Shown here: positions 35,740 to 43,958 of the stretch, piece by piece | Layout of the letters: each line of letters opens with the position of its first letter | Position numbering within the stretch: position 1 is the first letter of the stretch | Source: JABWBD01 sp040768665 | Lineage (GTDB): Bacteria; Planctomycetota; Planctomycetia; Pirellulales; Thermoguttaceae | Direction of reading: 5' to 3' | Length of the DNA: 64,000 nt | Assembly: GCA_040768665.1 (NCBI GenBank) | Contig: JAXGMN010000029.1 | Coordinates: 111,383 to 175,382, forward strand | Notes under the pieces: generated by a model | Told to the model about the DNA's origin: nothing | Databases searched by the model: none | The model's input: only the letters and a program-made list of their open reading frames with translations | Program-made: the position numbers and the translations under genes

Positions 35740-38466
35740 ATGCGAGTCTTCACTTCCGTTGGATTGATCCTGTGCATTCTTGCGGTGCTCTTGCTTCCTG
35801 TTCGGGGAGATGATGAAAAGGAGGATTTCGACGCACTGATCAAGGTAATCCAGAATGGCGACAAGAAAGCCTGTCTCAATGCCCTCGGGGAGTTGCGGGA
35901 CATGGGAAGCTGCGGTAAACCCGCCGTTGGTGCCATTCTTCGGCGACTCCGCCACAAGGACGAGAAGATCCGAGGAGCAGCCGCGGAGGCTTTGGCAGAG
36001 ATTGGTCCGGGGGTCGAGGCCATTCCCGCGCTCATTGAAGCCATGAAAGATGAGGAAACCGGTGGGGATGCCGCCTGGGCCCTGGTCGCGGTGGGCCCTG
36101 CAGCGATCCCGGCGTTGACTCGGGCGCTCCATGAATCGGATGACAACATCCGAAGCAACGCCGTTTACGCCCTCGGTGAGTTCGGCTCGGCGGCCAAGGA
36201 TTCCATGCCCGAGCTGAGAGCCCTGTTCGCAAAGGAACTTGCAGAGGGCCGTGCAGATATTGCCAACACCTGGGCGGAAATCGGCAGCGGTGCGAGATCC
36301 GCCGTTCCTTTGCTCGTCGAATCGCTTCGCGACCGTTCGCTTGAGTTGCGATTCGCGGCAGCCAGGGCCTTGTGGCAGATCGAGGGGCGTCCCGAACGTG
36401 TCGTCCCCACCCTAATCGCCATCGTTGAATCCAAAGAGACAGTGGAAAAAGCTGCTGATCGTAGTGATTCTCGGGCGGAGTCACCCCGCTCGATCTACGC
36501 GGCGTACGCTGCGAAGTTGTTGGGTAAGATCGGACCGGAAGCGCGTGAAGCCGTGGCCGCGTTGATGGAGGCCATGAAGGCCCGCGACAATGTCCTCTGC
36601 GATTGTTCCATCGAAGCGTTGGGAGAGATTGGCCCGGACGCCAAGCAGGCCATCCCAGCGATCGTTGAACGGCTGGGTGACCATCGCGAGGCGAAAGCGC
36701 TTGGGGAGCCTCACCACTGGACGTATGCCGGCACTTGGCACGTGGGCATTACGGCCTGGAGCGCGTTGGGCAAGATGGGGCCGGATGCGGCTGTCGGTCT
36801 GATTCCCGCCCTGAACCATCAAGACAAGGAGGTCCGCCAGCAGGCAGCTCTCGCCCTAAAGGAATTGGGTCCGCTCGCCTTGCCCGCCTTAGACGCATTA
36901 GTCGCGTCGCTGCGGGATTCGGAGGATGAAGTGCGACAGTATGCGGCCTGTGCCCTCGGGGGAATCGGGTCGGCCGCACAGTCCGCCTTGCCGGCGTTGT
37001 TGAAGGCGGTGCAAGACCCCTCAAGCCGCGTGCGTGAAGAGGCGGTCGATGCATTGCCCCTGGTTGCTCCGAAGTCGTCCGAAGTCGTTGCCACGCTCAT
37101 CGCGGCCCTGGCGGATTCGGATGGAACTGTGCAGGCTCACGCGGCAATGTCGCTGGGAAAACTGGGGGCCGCGGCGCGTGGGGCAGTGCCCTTGCTGGCA
37201 AAGATGCTTAGCAGCCAGAACGAGTACCTGACAAGCGGCCATCCTGTAATGTCCAGGCCGCTGGCCGATTGCATTGCCTCGGTGCTTGGCGATCTCGGGC
37301 CGGTGGCCAAAGAGGCCGTCCCGGCGCTGGTTGAGGCCGCGCGCAAAACACGAAACATTAATTGGCAGGCGATTCCCGCGATCGGCAAGATCGGGCCGGA
37401 CGCGAAGGCCGCCGTGCCGTTTCTGTTGCAGGATTCCACGCCCGAGGCCGCCATCGCCATCGCCCAGGTCGACCCCGACAACACCGAGATCCTTCCGATT
37501 CTCCGCGAGGCTTGGCAGTCGGCGGATCGTCTTCAGCCGAGGCCGGAGATATATCCTGATCGGTCTTGGTGCTACGTTCTGGGGCGTTTCGGTCTGCGAG
37601 TCAAGCCCGCCATCCCCACGCTGGAAGAACTGCTGGATATACCTAATTGTAGATGCCGGATGGCTGTTGCGCTGACGGTGCTCGAAATCGATCCGACTCA
37701 TAAGCAAGCCCTTGATGCCTGTGTGGATGCCCTGAGGGAGCGATCACACGGGTTTCCCGAAGTCGGACCAGTGGTCATGGGCGACTTCTTAGAATCTGCG
37801 GTAGAGGAACGCTTGGACCAACTGATGGTCCGTCTCGGCCCTTGCGCGCGGGCGTTCGTTCCGACGCTGTGCGAAGTCCTGGAAAACCCCGGCCTAAGTG
37901 CCCGCATCTCGGCGGCCGAGCGTCTGGCCGCGATCGGCTTTGAGGCGGAAGGAGCGGTGCCCTCGCTAATTCAGGCGTTGGGTCGCCGCAATCCCGTTTT
38001 CCCCCCCGACGAGGATCTGCCGGGCAAGGCGGCGGAGGCGTTAGCGCGTATTGGGTCCGCTGCCGTGTCCCCCTTGATCAAGGCCCTCAAGGACGAACAC
38101 TACCTGATTCGCGCGGGTGCCGCTGATGCCTTGGGACGCATCGGGCCGGCCGCCGCTTCCGCCATCGCTGCACTGGCCGAAGCCCTGAGAGACGAACGAA
38201 TGATCGTCCGGGCCTCGGCCGCGAAGGCCTTGGGAAGGATGGGGGAGACGGCTGCTCCAGCGGTACCCGCGCTGGCGCGCGCTCTTCGCGACGACTATTG
38301 CTTGGTACGCCGCAACGCGGCAGAAGCACTTGGCGAGATCGGGCCGGCTGCTCAGGATGCTACCAGGGCGGTCGTTGATACCACCTCCGACGAATACCTG
38401 TTCGTTCGCGAGGTAGCGCAGGCGACCCTGCGAAAAATCAGGGTGCAATCAGCTCCTCAGCAGTAA
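35740..38466 (+). CDS. Large exported HEAT-repeat protein
   Basis: A 908-residue protein. The ATG at 35740 is chosen over upstream starts because it begins a signal peptide (MRVFTSVGLILCILAVLLLP). The mature part is almost entirely HEAT/PBS-lyase-like repeats of about 37 residues, marked by recurring AAxALGxIGPAA motifs (for example LIRAGAADALGRIGPAAASA and VRRNAAEALGEIGPAAQDA). Such alpha-solenoids bind proteins and have no enzymatic residues. A single gene with no operon partners. A second HEAT protein lies at 52002-53762. Confidence 0.9.
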   Translation: MRVFTSVGLILCILAVLLLPVRGDDEKEDFDALIKVIQNGDKKACLNALGELRDMGSCGKPAVGAILRRLRHKDEKIRGAAAEALAEIGPGVEAIPALIEAMKDEETGGDAAWALVAVGPAAIPALTRALHESDDNIRSNAVYALGEFGSAAKDSMPELRALFAKELAEGRADIANTWAEIGSGARSAVPLLVESLRDRSLELRFAAARALWQIEGRPERVVPTLIAIVESKETVEKAADRSDSRAESPRSIYAAYAAKLLGKIGPEAREAVAALMEAMKARDNVLCDCSIEALGEIGPDAKQAIPAIVERLGDHREAKALGEPHHWTYAGTWHVGITAWSALGKMGPDAAVGLIPALNHQDKEVRQQAALALKELGPLALPALDALVASLRDSEDEVRQYAACALGGIGSAAQSALPALLKAVQDPSSRVREEAVDALPLVAPKSSEVVATLIAALADSDGTVQAHAAMSLGKLGAAARGAVPLLAKMLSSQNEYLTSGHPVMSRPLADCIASVLGDLGPVAKEAVPALVEAARKTRNINWQAIPAIGKIGPDAKAAVPFLLQDSTPEAAIAIAQVDPDNTEILPILREAWQSADRLQPRPEIYPDRSWCYVLGRFGLRVKPAIPTLEELLDIPNCRCRMAVALTVLEIDPTHKQALDACVDALRERSHGFPEVGPVVMGDFLESAVEERLDQLMVRLGPCARAFVPTLCEVLENPGLSARISAAERLAAIGFEAEGAVPSLIQALGRRNPVFPPDEDLPGKAAEALARIGSAAVSPLIKALKDEHYLIRAGAADALGRIGPAAASAIAALAEALRDERMIVRASAAKALGRMGETAAPAVPALARALRDDYCLVRRNAAEALGEIGPAAQDATRAVVDTTSDEYLFVREVAQATLRKIRVQSAPQQ

Positions 38467-39245
38467 TCATCCCCTGGGCCGACGATTCGGTATCGTCGTC
38501 GCTTCAGCGGCACGCCTAACGTTGATCGCCAAGTTGATAGCAACAGCCAGTGGTAGCACGACGTTGGTCCCTTCGTTTGGGGCGGCGCCCGACAAGCTTT
38601 CCGTTGGCGGCATACGCGTTCTTTAGGGCACCGAACTCCATCGCATCAAGTCATCCGTTTTCTCGGACGCCTCAGAAAACCACCGTTTTCTCGGACGGGT
38701 GGCAGTCCAACCAGCGCGCGTCGGTCACATCGACCGGAGCAGCGAGCGGTCCAGATCGGGACGAGCGAGAACACCCCTGACGCAACGGGAGGAAGAGCGG
38801 TGCCATTTTCAGAGCCAACAGTTCGATCGAATCGACCTCGGCGACGCACCTTCCGGCATGGGATCCTGATTCGATCCGTAGGGCCGGATGTCGATGCAAA
38901 CCGGCTTCGGCGAGGTGATGCTCAGTGAGCTTCTGGTTCCTTGCCGGGTGGCGGCCTTTTCCACGAATTGTGAAATCTGAGTTAGGTGGTGCCGGCAAGG
39001 GCGATCATCTTCTCCGGCCGATTCTCTCGATACTCGACGCAACGGACGCTCTTCGAGGTCGAAAGGTACTTTCCGCGGCTGGCTGTATCCGGAAACGGGG
39101 ACAGGCACCCTACAGGCTGCCGCAAAGTCGGTTTTAACACGGGTTTGGGAGGTGGCGAGAACATTGAGGAAGTGTTTCGTTGCAAAGGAGGTTCTTGGCA
39201 CGGAGGTGCGGGTCTGAAAATCTCCTTTGGCCATCGGCCTCTTTT

Positions 39246-39502
39246 CACCGTAGCCTGGGGTTCCTTTCCCCAGGAAGCGATGCCACGTACCATCACGTTT
39301 GGCCAACGGCCATATCCACCCATGGCCATCGGTTCACGGCACGATGCCTACGGCCTTCGGCAAGAGACCGCCCCGACAATACCACGACAGCGCATCGCGC
39401 GCCCGGATCGAACGTCGCGCGTGGCACGGTGTGTATGGCCTTTGGCCAAAAACGTTCTCATCGCGTCCCGGTTCCTGGGGAAAGGAACCCCAGGCTACGG
39501 TG
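39246..39502. repeat. Perfect 31-bp inverted repeat with internal GGCC-TTCGGCC motifs
   Basis: Arms 39246-39276 and 39472-39502 are exact reverse complements; each also contains a small hairpin (CCTGGGG-ttccttt-CCCCAGG). In and around the 195-bp spacer the motif GGCC(A/T)T(C/T)GGCC recurs in varied forms at least five times (such as TTTGGCCAACGGCC and ATGGCCTTTGGCCAAA). No coding content. Confidence 0.88.
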
Positions 39503-39550
39503 GCCATGGCCTTCGGCCAAGAAACCGGCCCCCCCGCCCCGGAATGCATC

Positions 39551-39599
39551 TGCTAGCTGTCGAACCTCGTTCACCCGCGGACCGAGCCCGCGGGGGTTC
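39551..39599 (-). other. 3'-end stem-loop motif, copy 3 (minus strand)
   Basis: On the minus strand: CCCGCGG-gctcggt-CCGCGGG stem then TGAACGAGGTTCGACAGCTA. It lies 70 nt after the stop codon of the minus-strand phosphotransferase gene, in sense orientation. Confidence 0.75.
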
Positions 39600-39669
39600 T
39601 CATGGAGCGGAACCTGATAGCCTGACGTTCAGGCAGGAGTGTGGAGCGGACGCATTGCGATTGCGTGAT

Positions 39670-40662
39670 TCAGCGCGCCCGACGTCGATACAGCGACCGA
39701 AGCTGATTTTCGTAGAAATCGGGGCCCTGTCCGCGGGCATGCGGTTTTTGATACTCTCGCCACGATTCCTCCAGCCAGCCGAGGACCAGGAGCAATTCGT
39801 GGACGCGGACGTCGGTCAACTCAACCGGCCTGCCGCCAAGCGTCAGGTACTCCTCGACAAGGACCTCCACGCCTTCTTTCACGCCGTGGACATTCCGACT
39901 GCCGCGACTGACAATTGCGAGGTCGTATGCCGGATCGCCAATCGAGGCCATCTCCCAATCAACGATGCCGACCACCGGCTCCTCGCGACTGGGCTGCTCC
40001 CAGTCCCAAAGCAGGTTCTGCGGCAGAAGGTCGCCGTGCAGGAGACAGGCACCGGATGGAAGATGCCCCTCGATCCACTCCCGAATCTCTCTTGCCGACG
40101 GAAATTCCGCGAACAACGCTTCATCGAGTTTCGCTAATCGTGCCTTCACGTGCTGGGCACGATCACCGCTGCTCGCAAGATGGCGGAACTCCCCGACGGC
40201 CGTTCGATGAACGTTGGCCGCCGCGCGGGCTATCGATCGCAGGGTGGATCGGCCCTTGAAGGCGTCCAGAGAGGAACCTGGCAGGGCCGTCTCAATCATC
40301 CCGATGACCTGGGACTCGTCGTCCACGACGAAGCAGATGAAGTCGGGAGTCGGCTGAGGGAAAGCCGATCTCTTCAATGCCTGCAACGTTTCCGCCTCGC
40401 GCAGCAAGCGTTCACGTGGCTCGGGACCCGTCTGCCAGTCGTGACGTTGCTCGAGGAGCCGCAGGATGTACCCATGCTCGGCGGGTGGCCCTGATGGACT
40501 ACTGCCCTGGATCCAAAACCTGTAGTTCTCGTGCCACAAACCTCCCGCGACATGTTCGATCCTGCCCTCGACGCGAGCCGCGAATCCGGGGCAGGCCTGG
40601 AGCGACCGCTCGATCACGTATCGCAGATCGCCGTAATTGTGCCGACTCCGACGTCTTGTCAT
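39670..40662 (-). CDS. APH-type phosphotransferase
   Basis: A 330-residue protein of the aminoglycoside phosphotransferase/choline-kinase-like family (PF01636). The catalytic loop CLLHGDLLPQNLLW (Brenner motif) and the metal-binding GIVDWEMASIGDPAYDLA are intact. The N-lobe has GGLWHENYRFWI as the nucleotide-binding loop. Substrates in this family include aminoglycosides, choline, homoserine and sugars; none can be assigned. No genetic partners on the same strand. Confidence 0.85.
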   Translation of the reverse strand: MTRRRSRHNYGDLRYVIERSLQACPGFAARVEGRIEHVAGGLWHENYRFWIQGSSPSGPPAEHGYILRLLEQRHDWQTGPEPRERLLREAETLQALKRSAFPQPTPDFICFVVDDESQVIGMIETALPGSSLDAFKGRSTLRSIARAAANVHRTAVGEFRHLASSGDRAQHVKARLAKLDEALFAEFPSAREIREWIEGHLPSGACLLHGDLLPQNLLWDWEQPSREEPVVGIVDWEMASIGDPAYDLAIVSRGSRNVHGVKEGVEVLVEEYLTLGGRPVELTDVRVHELLLVLGWLEESWREYQKPHARGQGPDFYENQLRSLYRRRAR

Positions 40663-40764
40663 GGCATGGACCGATAAACCGCCAGGATCATGCTGCCTTC
40701 CGGTAACCAGCCGCTATTCTCGGTCGTCGCTGCGCCTCAGGCAAGTATGATCGCTAAATGAAAT

Positions 40765-40869
40765 TTCACGATTCGTGGAATTATCGTGGGGGCGGGGCTG
40801 GCGTTCTAGCCTGCAATCGTGGCTCCCACCGGGCGAGCCCGGCGGCGGCCCATTCCACAAATTGTGAAC
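40765..40869 (+). repeat. Dispersed repeat D, full copy with inverted ends
   Basis: TTCACGATTCGTGGAAT at the left and ATTCCACAAATTGTGAA at the right form 17-bp inverted ends with two mismatches around a 105-bp unit. The inner 64 nt match the copy at 22214. No target duplication seen. Confidence 0.75.
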
Positions 40870-40876
40870 TCTTCTC

Positions 40877-40900
40877 CGGCCGTGGGCGTGAACGGTTACC
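40877..40900 (-). repeat. Solitary end of a subtype A element
   Basis: CCGGCCGTGGGCGTGAACGG followed by TTAC is identical in type to the right end of the element at 45242-45363. The rest of the element is missing. Confidence 0.75.
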
Positions 40901-41134
40901 CCGGGGCTTGCGTCGCGAGAACGTGCCCGTTAGAGTTGGAAATCGACGCCCGCATCGCCAGCCCGGGTTGTTTATGAACCTGGGATTTGGTGGCGCTGTG
41001 CGCGATACGACCCCGAATCGCAAGCGAGGGGAACTCGTTGTGCGGCCCTCGCTTGCACTTCGGGTTCATAGCGGTTCGCGAATAATCCGGGCCAGGCGCT
41101 TGCCGGGTGTGTTTCCGCTTGAAAGGGGCATCGC

Positions 41135-42532
41135 GTGGATTTCCCGATCTACCACCTCGATTTCTTCGGCAACCGCATGCTGATTGCGGTGATTGCCGTG
41201 CTGCACGTCCTGATCAACCATCCGCTCGCCGTCGGTGCCATGCCGCTGGTGACGCTGCTGGAATGGTGGGGCTACCGCCGCGGCGACAAGCTCTGGGACG
41301 AGATGGCCTACAAGGTGCTCTTTGTCTGCTTCATTATCACGACTTCCATCGGCGCCCTGACCGGCGCGGGCATCTGGATGTCGGCCTCGTTGGTAAACCC
41401 GGCGGCCATCGGAAGCTTGATCCGGGTCTTCTTCCTGGCATGGTTCACCGAGTGGATCGTTTTTGTCGCGGAGGTATCGCTGATCCTTGTGTACTTCCTC
41501 ACGTGGAAGAAATGGACTCCCGACCGCAAGCGGCTCCACATTGCGGTCGGCGTACTCTTGAGCCTCTCCTCTTGGCTGACGATGGCGATCATTGTTGCCG
41601 TGCTGGGCTTCATGATGAATTCGGGCAACTGGTCGGAGAACCCCGGTTTGCTTGCCGGAGTGTTCAACCCGATCTACCTGCCGCAGCTTGCCTTCCGAAC
41701 GCCGCTGGCCGTCGTGATGGCGGGGCTCTTCGTGCTGTTTCTGATCCCGTTCTTTACAACTCGGGAAGACAGCTTGCGGGAAAGGGCCGTTCGGTTCGTT
41801 TCGACATGGACGATCCTTTGGGTCCCTGCGTGCGCGGCCGGCGCGCTGTGGTACTGGGACGTGGTGCCGGAGGCGATGACCGCGAACCTTTCCGTGGCAG
41901 TCGGCACACAGGCTTTCGAAGCTTGGCATGCGACCGTGCTCAAATGGCTCGGACTGGCGGTTCTCGCCGCCGGCCTGGTGACTCTCTGGGGAGTCGTGTT
42001 TCCTCGCTACCTGCCCCGCGCGGCGCTGGTCCTGCCTTTCCTGTTGGCAGCCGTGTTCTTCGGGTATTTCGAGCGGGTGCGAGAGTTCATCCGCAAACCC
42101 CACGTGATCCAGGGCTATATGTATGCCAACGGCATCCGCGAGGCCGATTACCCGCTCTTGCAGGCCCAGGGGCTGTTGGCCCACGCCACGTATGTTTCCC
42201 ATCGCGCGATCACCGAGGAGAATCGCCTCGAGGCCGGCCGCGACGTCTTTCTTATCGCCTGCACCCGCTGTCACACCACCCGCGGAGTGAATGGTGCGGT
42301 GGCGAAGTTCGAGAACCTCTTCGGCTACGGGCCGTGGGAGCCGGAGAAGCTCCGTGCCTACATCGCGGGGATGCATCACGCGCGGCCGTTCATGCCGCCG
42401 TTCCCCGGAAACGACCCGGAACTCGACGCCATGGTCGCCTGGCTCTGCTGGCTCCAGGAAAACGATATGCCCTTGGCGGGGGCTCAGACGAGGGGCGTTC
42501 GGCTGCCGGGCATGGCGTCGAAACGGTTATAG
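41135..42532 (+). CDS. CydA-like membrane protein with C-terminal cytochrome c domain
   Basis: A 465-residue protein from a GTG. Eight to nine hydrophobic helices occupy residues 1-330. LAWFTEWIVFVAEVSLILVY and the preceding helices resemble subunit I of bd-type oxidases, though distantly. A periplasmic cytochrome c domain follows with heme-binding CTRCH near residue 376 and a candidate Met ligand in the segment HHARPFMPPFPGND. Some branches of the bd superfamily are known to carry such a fused cytochrome c. The next gene is 10 bp away, encoding a similar partner. Likely role: membrane electron transfer; oxygen as acceptor is possible, not shown. Confidence 0.82.
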   Translation: MDFPIYHLDFFGNRMLIAVIAVLHVLINHPLAVGAMPLVTLLEWWGYRRGDKLWDEMAYKVLFVCFIITTSIGALTGAGIWMSASLVNPAAIGSLIRVFFLAWFTEWIVFVAEVSLILVYFLTWKKWTPDRKRLHIAVGVLLSLSSWLTMAIIVAVLGFMMNSGNWSENPGLLAGVFNPIYLPQLAFRTPLAVVMAGLFVLFLIPFFTTREDSLRERAVRFVSTWTILWVPACAAGALWYWDVVPEAMTANLSVAVGTQAFEAWHATVLKWLGLAVLAAGLVTLWGVVFPRYLPRAALVLPFLLAAVFFGYFERVREFIRKPHVIQGYMYANGIREADYPLLQAQGLLAHATYVSHRAITEENRLEAGRDVFLIACTRCHTTRGVNGAVAKFENLFGYGPWEPEKLRAYIAGMHHARPFMPPFPGNDPELDAMVAWLCWLQENDMPLAGAQTRGVRLPGMASKRL

Positions 42533-42542
42533 GGACACTTTT

Positions 42543-43958
42543 ATGGAACCGAGCATCCCGATCCCCTACGACATCGCCCTCCCATTGCCCATCGACCGCC
42601 TCTTCCTGGAGGTGCTGCTGGTCGGGCTGTTCTTGTTTCATATCCTGTTTGTCAACCTCTTGATCGGCGGATCGACCCTCACGCTCGTCTACGAGCTGCT
42701 CGGTCTGAAACGCCCCGAGTACGACAAATTGGCGCGCGAGATCGGCAAGACGATCACGGTCAACAAGAGCCTTGCCGTCGTGTTGGGCGTCGGCCCCTTG
42801 TTGGCCATCAACGTCCTTTACACGATGCATTTCTATACGGCCAATGCGCTAACCGGGTTGGCATGGATCTCGATCGTTCCCCTGGTCAGCATCGCCTTTC
42901 TCATCACGTATCTGCACAAGTACACCTGGGACCGGCTGGCCGACAACAAGGGACTGCACATCGCCATCGGCGCGATGGGTACAGCCCTCTTCTGGTTCAT
43001 TCCGCTCATTTTCCTCGCGAACATCAACCTGATGTTGTTTCCCGAAAGCTGGGCGGAGGTCCGCGGCTTCCTGGCCACCCTGGCGCTCCCCAACGTGCTG
43101 CCTCGCTACTTGCACTTCCTCCTTGCGTCGTTCGCCATCAGCGGTCTGGCTGCGGCCGCCTGGTTCGGACGTAAGGACTTCCCGGTCGAGAGACTCCTGC
43201 CGGGGTTCGACCGCCCCGGGCTTCGGCGGAAGTTCTACAGCCTCACCGTCGGGGCGACTCTCCTTCAAACGGTCATCGGCTCGCTGGTCTATTTTACCCT
43301 GCCGGTAAAAGGCGTCGGACTGTTCATGACGCTGGTGATCCTCTTGGGAATCACGGCTGCCGTCGCCTGCATGGTCATGCTGTGGATCGAAATCCTCTCG
43401 CCGAAGGAGCGGATCGGCCGGTTTTTCGCACCCATCTTCCTGCTGCTGGCCTTGACGGTGTCTTGCATGGCCTACGGCCGGCATCTCTACCGCGAGGGCT
43501 CCGTCGCCGATCATCGGTCGGCCATGGAAGCGGCGACCGCCCATTTCCGCTTCGTCAGCCAGGCCGCGGCCGCCGGCCAGATCGTCCAGACCCCGGCCGG
43601 TTCCGCCGGTGAAGAGGTGTTTCGGAAGACGTGCGCGAGCTGCCACGCAATCGACAGGCAATTGGTGGGCCCCTCGGTTCGAGAGATCGCTTCCCTTTAC
43701 GCGGGCAATCCGGCGGGGATCGTCAAGTGGACCAAGGCTCCCGGAAAGAAACGCGCCGGGATGCCGCCCATGCCCGCCTTCGGATATCTGCCCCCTGAGC
43801 GTCTCGAAGCCGTTGCCCGGTACTTGCTGGAAGCCGGCGGGCAGGCAACCCAGCCCGCGCCGGAAGAAGATACGGGCACGGAGACGTCCGCCGAAAAGTC
43901 CCTTTCCATGGAATCACCACAACCGCAATCCTCAACGATTATTGGAGATCCGCCATGA
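42543..43958 (+). CDS. Second polytopic membrane subunit with C-terminal cytochrome c domain
   Basis: A 471-residue protein from the ATG at 42543. About eight to nine helices (LFLEVLLVGLFLFHILFVNL, INVLYTMHFYTANALTG, FWFIPLIFLANINLMLFPE) precede a periplasmic cytochrome c domain with CASCH near residue 364 and Met-rich GMPPMPAFGYLPPERL. Its architecture mirrors the preceding gene without close sequence identity, so the two probably form a heterodimer. An acidic, disordered C-terminal tail follows. The stop codon overlaps the start of the oxidoreductase gene (ATGA), indicating translational coupling. Confidence 0.82.
   Translation: MEPSIPIPYDIALPLPIDRLFLEVLLVGLFLFHILFVNLLIGGSTLTLVYELLGLKRPEYDKLAREIGKTITVNKSLAVVLGVGPLLAINVLYTMHFYTANALTGLAWISIVPLVSIAFLITYLHKYTWDRLADNKGLHIAIGAMGTALFWFIPLIFLANINLMLFPESWAEVRGFLATLALPNVLPRYLHFLLASFAISGLAAAAWFGRKDFPVERLLPGFDRPGLRRKFYSLTVGATLLQTVIGSLVYFTLPVKGVGLFMTLVILLGITAAVACMVMLWIEILSPKERIGRFFAPIFLLLALTVSCMAYGRHLYREGSVADHRSAMEAATAHFRFVSQAAAAGQIVQTPAGSAGEEVFRKTCASCHAIDRQLVGPSVREIASLYAGNPAGIVKWTKAPGKKRAGMPPMPAFGYLPPERLEAVARYLLEAGGQATQPAPEEDTGTETSAEKSLSMESPQPQSSTIIGDPP

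Larger units (their letters stand above)
38467..39669. other. 1.2-kb gene-free repeat region
   Basis: No gene found. It holds two direct copies of CCGTTTTCTCGGACG (near 38658 and 38683), a right tip of repeat D (38956-38973), a half GGGGACAGGCACC palindrome near 39096, the 31-bp inverted repeat at 39246-39502 and the 3'-end stem-loop at 39551-39599. It reads as an accumulation site for small elements. Confidence 0.65.
40663..41134. other. Intergenic region with two mobile-element traces
   Basis: No gene. It contains repeat D with both ends (40765-40869) and a solitary subtype A right end (40877-40900), then featureless sequence up to the GTG start at 41135. Confidence 0.6.

Noticed and set aside
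39246..39560. CRISPR or coding interpretation of the GGCC motif region
   Set aside because: Motifs vary in sequence, spacing and orientation; translated products are low-complexity.
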